Shown in pieces: positions 15,649 through 22,735 of a stretch of 22,735 bases of DNA (positions within the stretch are counted from its first letter, which is position 1; each line of letters opens with the position of its first letter). The notes below the pieces were generated by a model that saw only the letters and a program-made list of their open reading frames with translations, had not been told where the DNA came from and searched no databases. This DNA is from CAYOPZ01 sp964406005. Its GTDB lineage: Bacteria > Bacteroidota > Bacteroidia > Bacteroidales > SM23-62. Location of the stretch: the NCBI GenBank assembly GCA_964406005.1, contig CAYOPZ010000045.1, positions 1 through 22,735 on the forward strand. The letters are read 5' to 3'. A program made the position numbers and the translations under genes.

Positions 15649-16074
15649 ATGGAATTCAAACCAACAATCGTTTCCTTCCTGTGTAACTGGTGTTCCTATA
15701 CGGGTGCCGATCTGGCGGGTACTTCCAGGATGAAATATGCGCCCAATATACGGATCATCCGTGTAATGTGTTCCGGACGCGTGGATCCGACCTTTGTGCT
15801 GTCCGCGTTCCGTGAGGGTGCAGACGGTGTGATGATCTGCGGATGTCATCCGGGTGATTGCCACTATCATGAAGGAAATTACAAATGCCTCAGGCGTTAT
15901 CACCTGCTGAAGAAATACCTGGAGCAGATGGGCATTAACAAAGACCGGCTGCATCTTGCATGGATCAGCGCCAGCGAAGGCAAGCAATTCGCCGAACTCG
16001 CCGACGAGATGACAGAAAGGGTGCAAAAGCTCGGTCCCTGTGAAATCAAGCATGTAATGGAAACTCTAGCATAA
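15649..16074 (+). CDS. mvhD: MvhD-type [2Fe-2S] linker subunit
   Basis: MvhD is the small iron-sulfur protein that carries electrons between the MvhAG hydrogenase and HdrA. The 141-residue length is typical. The family cysteines are visible: Cys12 and Cys15 (CNWC), Cys41 in MCSGRVDP, and Cys64, Cys66 and Cys71 in CGCHPGDCHY, with a further Cys80. It lies between the second hdrA-like gene and mvhG, exactly where a connector would be expected. No Shine-Dalgarno sequence precedes the ATG. The assignment is secure, and its presence shows that the hydrogenase is wired to the HdrA-like proteins. Confidence 0.95.
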   Translation: MEFKPTIVSFLCNWCSYTGADLAGTSRMKYAPNIRIIRVMCSGRVDPTFVLSAFREGADGVMICGCHPGDCHYHEGNYKCLRRYHLLKKYLEQMGINKDRLHLAWISASEGKQFAELADEMTERVQKLGPCEIKHVMETLA

Positions 16075-16089
16075 TTAATTCCCAAAGTC

Positions 16090-17067
16090 ATGGCAGAAAA
16101 AGAAAAACCGAAAATAAAACTGGCCGTTTACTGGGGGGCAGCCTGCGGCGGATGTTGTGTTTCCGTACTGGATGTACACGAAGCGCTTTTCGATGTCGTC
16201 GCCAATGCCGATCTGGTCTTCTGGCCCATTGCCCTGGATACGAAGTACAAGGATGTCGAGGCAATGGCCGATAAGGAGATCGACGTAACCCTTTACAACG
16301 GCGCTGTAAGGAACAGTGAAAACGAACACCTGGCCAAACTCCTGAGACAAAAGACCAAGGTGCTGGTCGCCTACGGATCATGTGCACACATGGGAGGCAT
16401 CCCCGGCCTGGGAAATTTCCATAACAGGGAAGAAATCTTCGAAAGGGTTTACGAAACCAGTGAATCGACAGGCAATCCCGACAAGGTAAGGCCCCAGCCC
16501 ATCACCAAGGTAAAAGAGGGTGATCTGAAGCTACCGGAATTCTATAATGATGTGAGGAGCCTGGATCAGGTGGTGGATGTCGATTACTACCTGCCCGGAT
16601 GCCCCCCTCAGACCGAAAGGCTGGTCGAAGTTTTCATGGCGATCGTGACCGGGGCGGAACTTCCTCCCGCAGGTTCGGTCGTCGGGGCTCTGGAAAAGAC
16701 CCAGTGCGACGAATGCAAGCGCAAGAAAACGGAAAACAAAACCATCAGGGAGTTTAAAAGGCCCATTGACATCGAAGACGACGGAGAGACCTGCTTCCTC
16801 GAACAGGGGGTTATCTGCATGGGCCCTGCCACACGCGGAGGATGCGGGGTTCGATGCATTGAGGGGAACGCGCCATGCAGGGGCTGTTACGGCCCGCCGA
16901 TCACTTCCCCCGATCCCGGGGCCAAAATGATGTCTGCCATCGGTACCATGATCGGTTCGGATGACGAAGAGGAAATACTCAGGATCATCGATACCCTTGA
17001 CGATCCGGCCGGGACATTTTACAGATTCAGCCTGCCCGGTTCAATAATCAGGAGGAAGCTGGTATGA
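16090..17067 (+). CDS. mvhG: Group 3c-type [NiFe] hydrogenase small subunit MvhG
   Basis: This 325-residue small subunit passes electrons from the NiFe site through three iron-sulfur clusters to MvhD. There is no Tat signal, so it is cytoplasmic. The proximal [4Fe-4S] ligands are Cys19, Cys22, Cys98 (GSCAHMGG) and Cys171 (PGCPP). Eight further cysteines (206, 209, 235, 243, 252, 256, 263, 266) fit two C-terminal clusters, with the typical CMGPATRGGCG and CRGCYGP segments. Cys23, directly after the second proximal ligand, is an extra cysteine at a position I do not recall as conserved. The 3' end overlaps mvhA by ATGA. The pairing with mvhD and hdrA-like genes supports group 3c rather than NAD-linked 3b or 3d. 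Confidence 0.94.
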   Translation: MAEKEKPKIKLAVYWGAACGGCCVSVLDVHEALFDVVANADLVFWPIALDTKYKDVEAMADKEIDVTLYNGAVRNSENEHLAKLLRQKTKVLVAYGSCAHMGGIPGLGNFHNREEIFERVYETSESTGNPDKVRPQPITKVKEGDLKLPEFYNDVRSLDQVVDVDYYLPGCPPQTERLVEVFMAIVTGAELPPAGSVVGALEKTQCDECKRKKTENKTIREFKRPIDIEDDGETCFLEQGVICMGPATRGGCGVRCIEGNAPCRGCYGPPITSPDPGAKMMSAIGTMIGSDDEEEILRIIDTLDDPAGTFYRFSLPGSIIRRKLV

Positions 17068-18527
17068 AACGTGTAACCATAGATCCCATAACAAGACTGG
17101 AAGGTCACGGTAAAATCGAGATCTTCCTCAGCGATGAAGGCGACGTGGACAATGTATATTTCCAGGTCCCCGAACTGAGAGGCTTTGAGAAGTTCGTGGA
17201 AGGCAGGCCCGTTGAAGAGCTGGCGCAGATCGTCACCAAGATCTGCGGCGTCTGCCCGGGCTGCCATCACATGGCTTCCGGCAAGGCTGCTGACGCCGTA
17301 TACGGTGTCAAACCCACCCCCACCGCGGCAAAGCTTCGGGAACTTTTTTATATGGCGCATTTTGTACACAGCCATATCGCTCATTTCTATGCACTTGCAG
17401 CTCCGGATTTCGTGGTAGGACCTACGGCTCCGCCTTCAGAAAGGAACATCCTCGGGGTTATCAACAAGGTTGGCGTGGAAGTCGGAACAGAGGTCATCAA
17501 GCAGCGGAGGATCGCACAGGAAATCCAGGCATTGCTGGGAGGACACCAGACCCATGTTGTTCTGAACATACCCGGTGGCGTAAGGAAGGGCCTTACCGGA
17601 GAGCAGCGTGACGATATCGTGGAAAAGGCAAAGGGATTTATCGAATTCTCAAAATTCTCCCTGAAGATTTTTAACGATGTCGTGCTGGCCAACGATTCCT
17701 ATGTTGACATCATCGTGAACGGCCCGTACAACCTGAACCTGTATTCCATGGGGCTGGTAGATGATAACAACAAGGTAAACTTCTATGACGGGAAGGTTCG
17801 TGTTGTGGATACGAAAGGAAAGGAACATTGCAAATATGCCCCGGATGAATACAGGGAATTCGTGGAAGAACGTGTCGAACCCTGGAGTTACCTGAAATTC
17901 CCCTTCCTGAAAAAGGTCGGGTGGAAAGGCTTTGTCGACGGACAGGACTCGGGGGTTTACCATGCCACTCCGCTCTCAAGGCTGAATGCATCGGACGGAA
18001 TGGCCACACCGCTTGCACAGGCAGAATATGAGCGCATGTATGAAACACTCGGAGGCAAACCCGTACATGCAACACTCGCAATGCACTGGGCCAGGCTGAT
18101 AGAGCTGCTTTACTCTGCCGAGCGCTCCCTGGAACTGGCGGAAGATCCGGATATCACCGGAAAGGACCTAAGGGCTCCGCTCGACAATGTCCCCGATGAG
18201 GGGGTCGGGATCGTGGAAGCGCAGAGAGGTACGCTGACACACCATTACTGGACCGACAAGAAGGGGATCGTTAAAAAGGCGAATATCATTGTTGGCACAA
18301 CCAACAATAACGCAGCCATTTGCATGTCTGTAAAAAAAGCGGCACAGGCTCTGATCAAAAAAGGCGTTGAAGTGACAGACGGGATACTGAACATGGTGGA
18401 GATGGCATTCAGGGCATATGATCCCTGTTTTTCCTGCGCCACGCATCACCGTCCGGGGGAAATGCCGCTGATCGTAAATTTCAGGAACCGTAAAGGAGAA
18501 ATTATAAAAACAGCGAAAAGAGATTGA
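17064..18527 (+). CDS. mvhA: Group 3c-type [NiFe] hydrogenase large subunit MvhA
   Basis: This 487-residue subunit holds the NiFe(CN)2CO site that oxidises or produces H2 in the cytoplasm. The N-terminal TRLEGHG motif is at 10-16. The L1 motif is KICGVCPGCHH with nickel ligands Cys61 and Cys64; Cys67 within it is an extra cysteine. The L2 motif is DPCFSCATH with Cys455 and Cys458, ending at His461. Beyond this lie 26 residues that a maturation endopeptidase would remove; a protease gene follows 3 bases after the stop codon. An AGGAGG ribosome binding site (17050-17055) inside mvhG supports the start. HypA, HypB and HypF in the window would assemble its metal centre. Phylogenetic subgroup is inferred from context and from F420-non-reducing hydrogenase-like sequence, not from a tree. 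Confidence 0.95.
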   Translation: MKRVTIDPITRLEGHGKIEIFLSDEGDVDNVYFQVPELRGFEKFVEGRPVEELAQIVTKICGVCPGCHHMASGKAADAVYGVKPTPTAAKLRELFYMAHFVHSHIAHFYALAAPDFVVGPTAPPSERNILGVINKVGVEVGTEVIKQRRIAQEIQALLGGHQTHVVLNIPGGVRKGLTGEQRDDIVEKAKGFIEFSKFSLKIFNDVVLANDSYVDIIVNGPYNLNLYSMGLVDDNNKVNFYDGKVRVVDTKGKEHCKYAPDEYREFVEERVEPWSYLKFPFLKKVGWKGFVDGQDSGVYHATPLSRLNASDGMATPLAQAEYERMYETLGGKPVHATLAMHWARLIELLYSAERSLELAEDPDITGKDLRAPLDNVPDEGVGIVEAQRGTLTHHYWTDKKGIVKKANIIVGTTNNNAAICMSVKKAAQALIKKGVEVTDGILNMVEMAFRAYDPCFSCATHHRPGEMPLIVNFRNRKGEIIKTAKRD

Positions 18528-18530
18528 AAG

Positions 18531-19022
18531 GTGAATGCAAACAGGGTCCTCCTTCTTGGTATTGGCAGTGAAATTCAGAGGGATGTGGGTATTCCCCCGC
18601 GGCTGATCGACGATCTCAGGCCACGTTTTCAGCATGAGAAAATGGATATGGAATCCGTTTATCTCGGAGGTCTCGATTTGCTGGAACACATTAACGGGTA
18701 CAAATCCGTTATATTCATAGACACGATCATTACAGAACATGGGGATCCCGGCAGGGTGCACATATTCTCACCGGAAAGTTACCGGGAAACCCTGCATCTG
18801 TCAAACCGGCATGACCTGTCTTTCAGTATGACCCTCCAACTGGGGAAAAGACTGGGTTTTAAAATCCCGGATAACATTTGCATCATTGCCATTGAAATTC
18901 TGGAAGATCTGGAAATCGGACCGGGCCTCAGTGAACCTTTAAAAAAGCGCTATCCGGGAATCAGGTCCGGGATAACGCAATGTGTCGAAAGATTCTATAA
19001 AGAAATGAGCAGGAAAATATGA
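18531..19022 (+). CDS. Hydrogenase maturation endopeptidase (HycI/HybD family), atypical metal site
   Basis: This 163-residue protein starts at GTG, three bases after the mvhA stop codon. The fold signature is recognisable: VLLLGIGSEIQRDVGIPPRLI at the N-terminus, VIFIDTI with Asp64, and the LSNRHDLSF stretch with His94. In HycI and HybD the nickel-sensing ligands are Asp/Glu16, Asp62 and His90/93. Asp64 and His94 match the last two, but the residue aligned with Asp/Glu16 is Val19; the preceding Asp18 is the nearest acidic residue. It probably cleaves the 26-residue C-terminal tail of MvhA after His461. The divergent first ligand may mean Asp18 substitutes, or that recognition differs. Family membership is likely, activity less certain. 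It overlaps the next gene by ATGA. Confidence 0.82.
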   Translation: MNANRVLLLGIGSEIQRDVGIPPRLIDDLRPRFQHEKMDMESVYLGGLDLLEHINGYKSVIFIDTIITEHGDPGRVHIFSPESYRETLHLSNRHDLSFSMTLQLGKRLGFKIPDNICIIAIEILEDLEIGPGLSEPLKKRYPGIRSGITQCVERFYKEMSRKI

Positions 19023-19516
19023 GAAGGTTCAATTCAAAGGGAACGTGGCATATCCCCAGCAGAGGGAAAAACAGGAAAAAGCCCAGGCTGAGCGAGGAAG
19101 ACCTCATCATAGTGGAGGAATGCTATTGCCCCAACGGCCACAGCCTTGTGGATTCCCGTGTCGAATTCAGGGGTCATCCGGGAATCCTGATCAAGGTGAA
19201 GAAAGGAAATGAAACCGGAGCCATCGCTTTAAGTCCCATCTGCGGCGACAATTCGAAGTATTCCATAGACATCGAGCTTTCGGACGGAGAAATCCTCGAC
19301 CTCCTCTGTCCGCATTGCAATGTACCCCTTCCTGTGTACGCACCCTGCGATTGCGGGGGCGATATGATCACCCTGTTTGCGGACAAGCAGGGCAACTTCT
19401 GTAATTGCATCGGTGTTTGCAACAGGGTGGGATGCAGCCATTCAGAAATCAAAAACGGGACAGAGCTATTCAAAATTTACCGGAGAAAGGGTGAGATCCG
19501 GGGCGGACACGGATAA
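19019..19516 (+). CDS. Cysteine-rich protein of unknown function at the end of the hydrogenase operon
   Basis: I do not recognise this 165-residue protein. It has 11 cysteines: Cys35 and 37 (CYCPNGH), Cys75 (ICGDN), Cys97 and 100 (CPHC), Cys110 and 112 (CDC), and Cys128, 130, 134 and 139 (CNCIGVCNRVGC). CPHC with CDC looks like a zinc ribbon; the last group could bind zinc or an iron-sulfur cluster. The first 25 residues are basic and the protein has no signal peptide or membrane segment. Its start overlaps the protease stop by ATGA, so it is translationally coupled to the hydrogenase genes. An assembly or metal-handling role is plausible by context only. The last 51 bases overlap the convergent radical SAM gene. 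Confidence 0.75.
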   Translation: MRRFNSKGTWHIPSRGKNRKKPRLSEEDLIIVEECYCPNGHSLVDSRVEFRGHPGILIKVKKGNETGAIALSPICGDNSKYSIDIELSDGEILDLLCPHCNVPLPVYAPCDCGGDMITLFADKQGNFCNCIGVCNRVGCSHSEIKNGTELFKIYRRKGEIRGGHG

Positions 19517-20581
19517 TTGCGACTCAAGCCAGTCTTTGTTTTCCCAAAGGGTGCAACCTCCGGCCGATTCCTTGAGCAGATGGTGATTATCCCTGATCCT
19601 GTTCAGCAAAAGTGAATCAAGCGCCTCTGCCAAGCTGGTGTTCGTAATATTGGTATCTGAATACGGGGCGAACGGACAGGGTTCCACATCACCGGTTGCG
19701 CTGATGTGTACAAATCCCCTGCCGGCTGCCAGGCATCCGCCATACTTTTTTTCCTCTCCCGGGAGGGTTATGTAAAGTGCAGGAATGCTTTCGCGCAGCA
19801 ATTTATTGATCGCAGGCAGTTTTTCCCTCTGCTCCGGGGTGATGCAGCCGGGGACATCCTTCTTTGTAACCGGAACATATTCAACGAAAAAGAAAAGCCT
19901 GCATCCCTTGTCATAATACTTTCGCATATACCCGGGATCCATTACCTGACCGAAATTATCACTTGTCAGGGTTATGGATAATCCGTAAAACATCCTGTTC
20001 CTGCGGAGCATTTCGGCAACCGATTCAACCTTCTCAAAAAGTCCGGTTCCGCGTCTGTCATCGGTTGTTTGCCGGTCGCCTTCTATGCTGAGCACCGGTA
20101 TAAGATTACGGTGTTTCTTGAAAAACCGGGTGGTGTCCTTATCCAGCAGTACTCCGTTCGTAAATACAGGGAAGAGTGTTCCTTCTTCCCGGGCTGCGGC
20201 TTCCAGTATTTCCTTACGCAGGAGTGGTTCACCACCGGCAAGCAGGATGATCCTGGTTCCGATACCGGAGGCTTCCTGAATCAGTTTGCTGAATCTTTCA
20301 GTCGTTAATTCGAGGCCTGACGGCCGTTCCCGGGCCTGATGGTAACATCCCCGGCATTGCAGGTTGCACCGGTCGGTAACACTGCAAATAAGTACCGGAG
20401 GTGCGGGAAGGCCCTTGTCGATCCTTTGTTTGCGAATCCCGGATGCATCAGCCTGACGATTCATTGTCTTTATCCAGAAACCGCATTGTCTCAGATTTGT
20501 CAGGTTAATATCCACGGCATCATGGAAAAAAAATGCGAGATTATCCTGAAACTGGTTTAAAAAGTCTTTTTCTGCAGGCAT
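19466..20581 (-). CDS. Radical SAM protein with SPASM-like C-terminus
   Basis: This 371-residue enzyme has the radical SAM motif CNLQCRGC (Cys72, 76, 79) and AGGEPL (115-120), which contacts SAM. LSIEGD and similar strands of the barrel follow. The C-terminal region has Cys283, then CPFAP with Cys302 in a segment reading SATGDVEPCPFAP, and Cys343. This resembles a twitch/SPASM auxiliary [4Fe-4S] region, although fewer cysteines are seen than in full SPASM domains. Related proteins modify peptides or install cofactors, but the substrate cannot be named. It is transcribed toward the hydrogenase operon and overlaps the Cys-rich gene tail to tail by 51 bases. It is divergent from the S9 peptidase gene, 195 bases away. 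A link to either neighbour is speculative. The first 55 residues precede the catalytic domain and a later start at Met40 is possible. Confidence 0.85.
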   Translation of the reverse strand: MPAEKDFLNQFQDNLAFFFHDAVDINLTNLRQCGFWIKTMNRQADASGIRKQRIDKGLPAPPVLICSVTDRCNLQCRGCYHQARERPSGLELTTERFSKLIQEASGIGTRIILLAGGEPLLRKEILEAAAREEGTLFPVFTNGVLLDKDTTRFFKKHRNLIPVLSIEGDRQTTDDRRGTGLFEKVESVAEMLRRNRMFYGLSITLTSDNFGQVMDPGYMRKYYDKGCRLFFFVEYVPVTKKDVPGCITPEQREKLPAINKLLRESIPALYITLPGEEKKYGGCLAAGRGFVHISATGDVEPCPFAPYSDTNITNTSLAEALDSLLLNRIRDNHHLLKESAGGCTLWENKDWLESQLSVSAPDLTLSPVNFE

Positions 20582-20715
20582 GGTTCATAACGTTTGGGAT
20601 GTGAAATTATACCACCAATGAGTTTTTCATATGACCAAATCGGTAAAAGATGATTTTTTATCGGTAAACCCCGGCTTTCAGCATGCCCATAACCATCATT
20701 TTCCATACGGAATGA

Positions 20716-20747
20716 TTTGACGGTCACATTATTTCTTCGTAAATTTT
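20716..20747 (+). promoter_or_regulatory. Probable promoter of the S9 peptidase gene
   Basis: TTTG at 20716-20719, a 20-base spacer and TAAATTTT at 20740-20747 (7 of 8 to TAnnTTTG) lie 29 bases before the ATG. The rest of the 195-base divergent region (20582-20715) shows only a repeated ATCGGTAAA and no clear promoter for the radical SAM gene. Confidence 0.45.
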
Positions 20748-20776
20748 CTTTATAAAAATGCAAAAACATAAACCAG

Positions 20777-22657
20777 ATGAAACAAATCATTATCCTGTTG
20801 TCCGCTGCCCTCTTCCTGGCAGGTTGCATGAAAAGACCCAAAGAAGTGAACCTGTATACCATAGAACAGCTGTCGGAGAATATCTCCATCTCGGGTGGTG
20901 TATTTTCCGGCGATGAATCAAAATTGCTTTTCAGCAGCAATGAAACCGGCATTTACAATGTTTATGAAATCAACATTGAAGACGGTGCCCAGAGGCAGGT
21001 TACGAACTCTTCCGTCGAATCATTCTATGCCATCGACTATGTCCCGGGCACAGGGCAGATCCTGTATGCCGCGGATAAAGGCGGAAATGAGATCGCGCAT
21101 ATATACCTTCTTAAAGAGGACGGAACCACCCTTGACCTGACGCCCGGGGAACAGGAAAAAGCTTCATTTTACGGATGGAGCAAGGATAAACAGTATATGT
21201 ATTATGGTTCCAACAAGCGCAACCCCCAGTTTTTCGATGTATATAAAATGAAAACGGGGAACTGGAAGGAGGAAATGCTGTACCGTTATGAAGACGGGCT
21301 TGACCTGGTGGATCTTTCGGACGATGAAAACACTTTCGCCCTTTCAAGAAGCATTACCACGAGTGAGAATCAGTTATTTTTGAAGAATCTGCAAACCGGG
21401 GGAACGACAGAAATCTCGGATCCCGGATCACCCGGCCGGTACCAGGCGTCGGGCTTCAGTGACAACGGGCAATTCTTTTATTATCTCAGTGATGCAGGCA
21501 GGCAGTTCACCTGCCTGGTGGAATATGAAATCCCGACGGGAGAAAGCAGGGTCATTTTTGAAAGCGACTGGGATGTGATGTATTCGGTGTTGAGCGAAAA
21601 TGAGAAGTACCGGGTTATCGCCATCAACGAGGACGGTCGGAACAACCTGCTGGTTTACGACAACGAATCCGGAGAATATACAGACCTGCCCGCGATCGAA
21701 GACGGAGACATCCGGTCTGTGAACATCTCCGACAGTGAAACGCTCATGAGGCTCACCGCAGGTTCTTCCAGATCTCCCGGCAACCTCTATGTTTACAATT
21801 TCGAATCAGGCGAGATGAAGAAACTCACGGAGACACTCAATCCTGAAATCAGCATCGATGATTTGGTCAGTGCCGAGGTGATAAGATTCAAATCATTCGA
21901 CGGGCTGGAGATCCCTGCCATCTATTACAGGCCCTTATCCGCTACCTCAAAGAATCCGGTACCGGCACTGGTATGGGTGCACGGAGGTCCGGGAGGGCAA
22001 TCGAGGATCGGGTTCAGTTCACTCACACAATACCTGGCCAATCACGGGTATGCCGTGCTGATGGTAAATAACCGGGGAAGCGGAGGCTATGGCAAATCAT
22101 TCAGCAGGATGGATGACCGCAACCATGGGGACAAGGATCTTCAGGATTGCATCTGGGGGAAAAAATGGCTGCAAACTCAGAACTACATAGATTCCGGCAG
22201 GATCGGGATCATCGGAGGCAGTTATGGCGGATTCATGACCATGGCCGCCATGACATTTGAACCGGAAGCATTCAGGGTGGGCGTGGACCTGTACGGAGTG
22301 ACCAACTGGATCCGTACCCTCAGATCCATCCCCCCGTGGTGGGGATCGGAAAAAGATGCCCTGTACCAGGAGATGGGAGATCCCTATTCGGAAGATTCCG
22401 TCAGGCTTTACAATATATCCCCGCTTTTTCATGCACAACAGATACAGAATCCCATCCTTGTGGTCCAGGGAGCCAATGATCCCAGGGTTCTTCAGGTGGA
22501 ATCGGATGAGATCGTGGAAGCCGCCAGGAGCAACGGGGTGCACGTGGAATACATCATATTCCCGGATGAAGGCCACGGCATTGCAAAAACGGAAAACCGT
22601 AACGAGGCGTACCGGAAAATCCTTGCATTCCTTGAAACATATCTGAAGGAAGGGTAA
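20777..22657 (+). CDS. Lipoprotein S9-family prolyl oligopeptidase/dipeptidyl peptidase
   Basis: This 626-residue serine peptidase has an N-terminal signal with lipobox LAGC, so Cys17 should be lipidated and the enzyme exported and membrane-attached. Residues of about 30-370 have the repeated strand pattern of a beta-propeller. The C-terminal alpha/beta-hydrolase domain starts near 380 with the oxyanion region WVHGGPGGQ. The catalytic triad is Ser482 (GGSYGG), Asp568 (GANDPRV) and His600 (DEGHGI). The layout matches acylaminoacyl-peptidase or dipeptidyl-peptidase-like S9 enzymes. It probably trims peptides for uptake, in keeping with the amino-acid fermentation genes at the other end of the window. 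No functional link to the hydrogenase genes is visible. The start codon is supported by the signal peptide. Confidence 0.93.
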   Translation: MKQIIILLSAALFLAGCMKRPKEVNLYTIEQLSENISISGGVFSGDESKLLFSSNETGIYNVYEINIEDGAQRQVTNSSVESFYAIDYVPGTGQILYAADKGGNEIAHIYLLKEDGTTLDLTPGEQEKASFYGWSKDKQYMYYGSNKRNPQFFDVYKMKTGNWKEEMLYRYEDGLDLVDLSDDENTFALSRSITTSENQLFLKNLQTGGTTEISDPGSPGRYQASGFSDNGQFFYYLSDAGRQFTCLVEYEIPTGESRVIFESDWDVMYSVLSENEKYRVIAINEDGRNNLLVYDNESGEYTDLPAIEDGDIRSVNISDSETLMRLTAGSSRSPGNLYVYNFESGEMKKLTETLNPEISIDDLVSAEVIRFKSFDGLEIPAIYYRPLSATSKNPVPALVWVHGGPGGQSRIGFSSLTQYLANHGYAVLMVNNRGSGGYGKSFSRMDDRNHGDKDLQDCIWGKKWLQTQNYIDSGRIGIIGGSYGGFMTMAAMTFEPEAFRVGVDLYGVTNWIRTLRSIPPWWGSEKDALYQEMGDPYSEDSVRLYNISPLFHAQQIQNPILVVQGANDPRVLQVESDEIVEAARSNGVHVEYIIFPDEGHGIAKTENRNEAYRKILAFLETYLKEG

Positions 22658-22678
22658 CTTTGAAGCCTGCTTGAATTT

Positions 22679-22731
22679 AAACTGCTTCTAAATTGTATCA
22701 TACCCTTTGGAAATCAAAATAAAAGCAGTTT
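22679..22731 (+). terminator. Possible terminator after the S9 peptidase gene
   Basis: AAACTGCTT (22679-22687) and AAGCAGTTT (22723-22731) form a 9-bp stem that runs into a T tract reaching the window end. The 35-base loop is long for an intrinsic terminator, so this is tentative. Confidence 0.4.
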
Positions 22732-22735
22732 TTTT

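Noticed and set aside
16090..17067. Oxygen-tolerant type proximal cluster in MvhG
   Set aside because: Oxygen-tolerant membrane hydrogenases have extra cysteines one residue before the second ligand and near position 120. Here the extra cysteine follows the ligand, and none is seen near the GSCA segment.
20557..20952. Minus-strand reading frame of 131 codons upstream of the radical SAM gene
   Set aside because: It overlaps the signal peptide and 5' part of the S9 peptidase gene on the other strand, covers its promoter, and has no recognisable features.

Overview
The window looks like a chromosomal segment of an anaerobic member of the Bacteroidota. This is an inference. It rests on several exact matches to the Bacteroidota -7 promoter element TAnnTTTG upstream of genes, on starts that mostly lack Shine-Dalgarno sequences, on a lipoprotein S9 peptidase and on an AAA/DUF4143 ATPase. 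There are no tRNA or rRNA genes, no CRISPR array and no recognisable insertion sequence, and no gene-free stretch reaches 300 bases.

Layout. Positions 60-3467 (minus strand) hold a PLP aminotransferase and a fused ADP-forming acyl-CoA synthetase, a pair that fits ATP-yielding amino-acid fermentation. A divergent promoter region separates them from metA (3584-4501). Positions 4516-10626 form a hydrogenase-maturation block on the minus strand (hypB, hypA, hypF, with rex directly upstream of hypF). Two plus-strand genes interrupt it: an AT-rich AAA/DUF4143 ATPase and a two-CBS-domain protein. A 275-base intergenic region (10627-10901) carries a good 18-bp Rex operator candidate and a cluster of four TATCTTTA/TAAAGATA octamers.

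Positions 10902-19516 (plus strand) look like one operon: an HdrA-like flavoprotein, a QmoC-like HdrC/cytochrome b membrane protein, a second HdrA-like flavoprotein, mvhD, mvhG, mvhA (cytoplasmic group 3c-type [NiFe] hydrogenase), a hydrogenase maturation protease and a Cys-rich protein of unknown function. A radical SAM/SPASM-like protein is encoded convergently and overlaps the operon end by 51 bases. A lipoprotein S9 peptidase (20777-22657) and a possible terminator close the window.

The main point of interest is the operon at 10902-18527. It keeps the Mvh hydrogenase and HdrA flavin chemistry known from methanogens, but no HdrB (heterodisulfide-reducing subunit) is encoded. In its place sits a Qmo-type membrane quinone module. 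The HdrA domains are divided between two complementary proteins. I infer a membrane-attached hydrogenase complex that links H2, ferredoxin and (mena)quinone, possibly by flavin-based electron bifurcation or confurcation. NADH/NAD+ would control it through Rex, and the neighbouring hyp genes would mature the NiFe centre.
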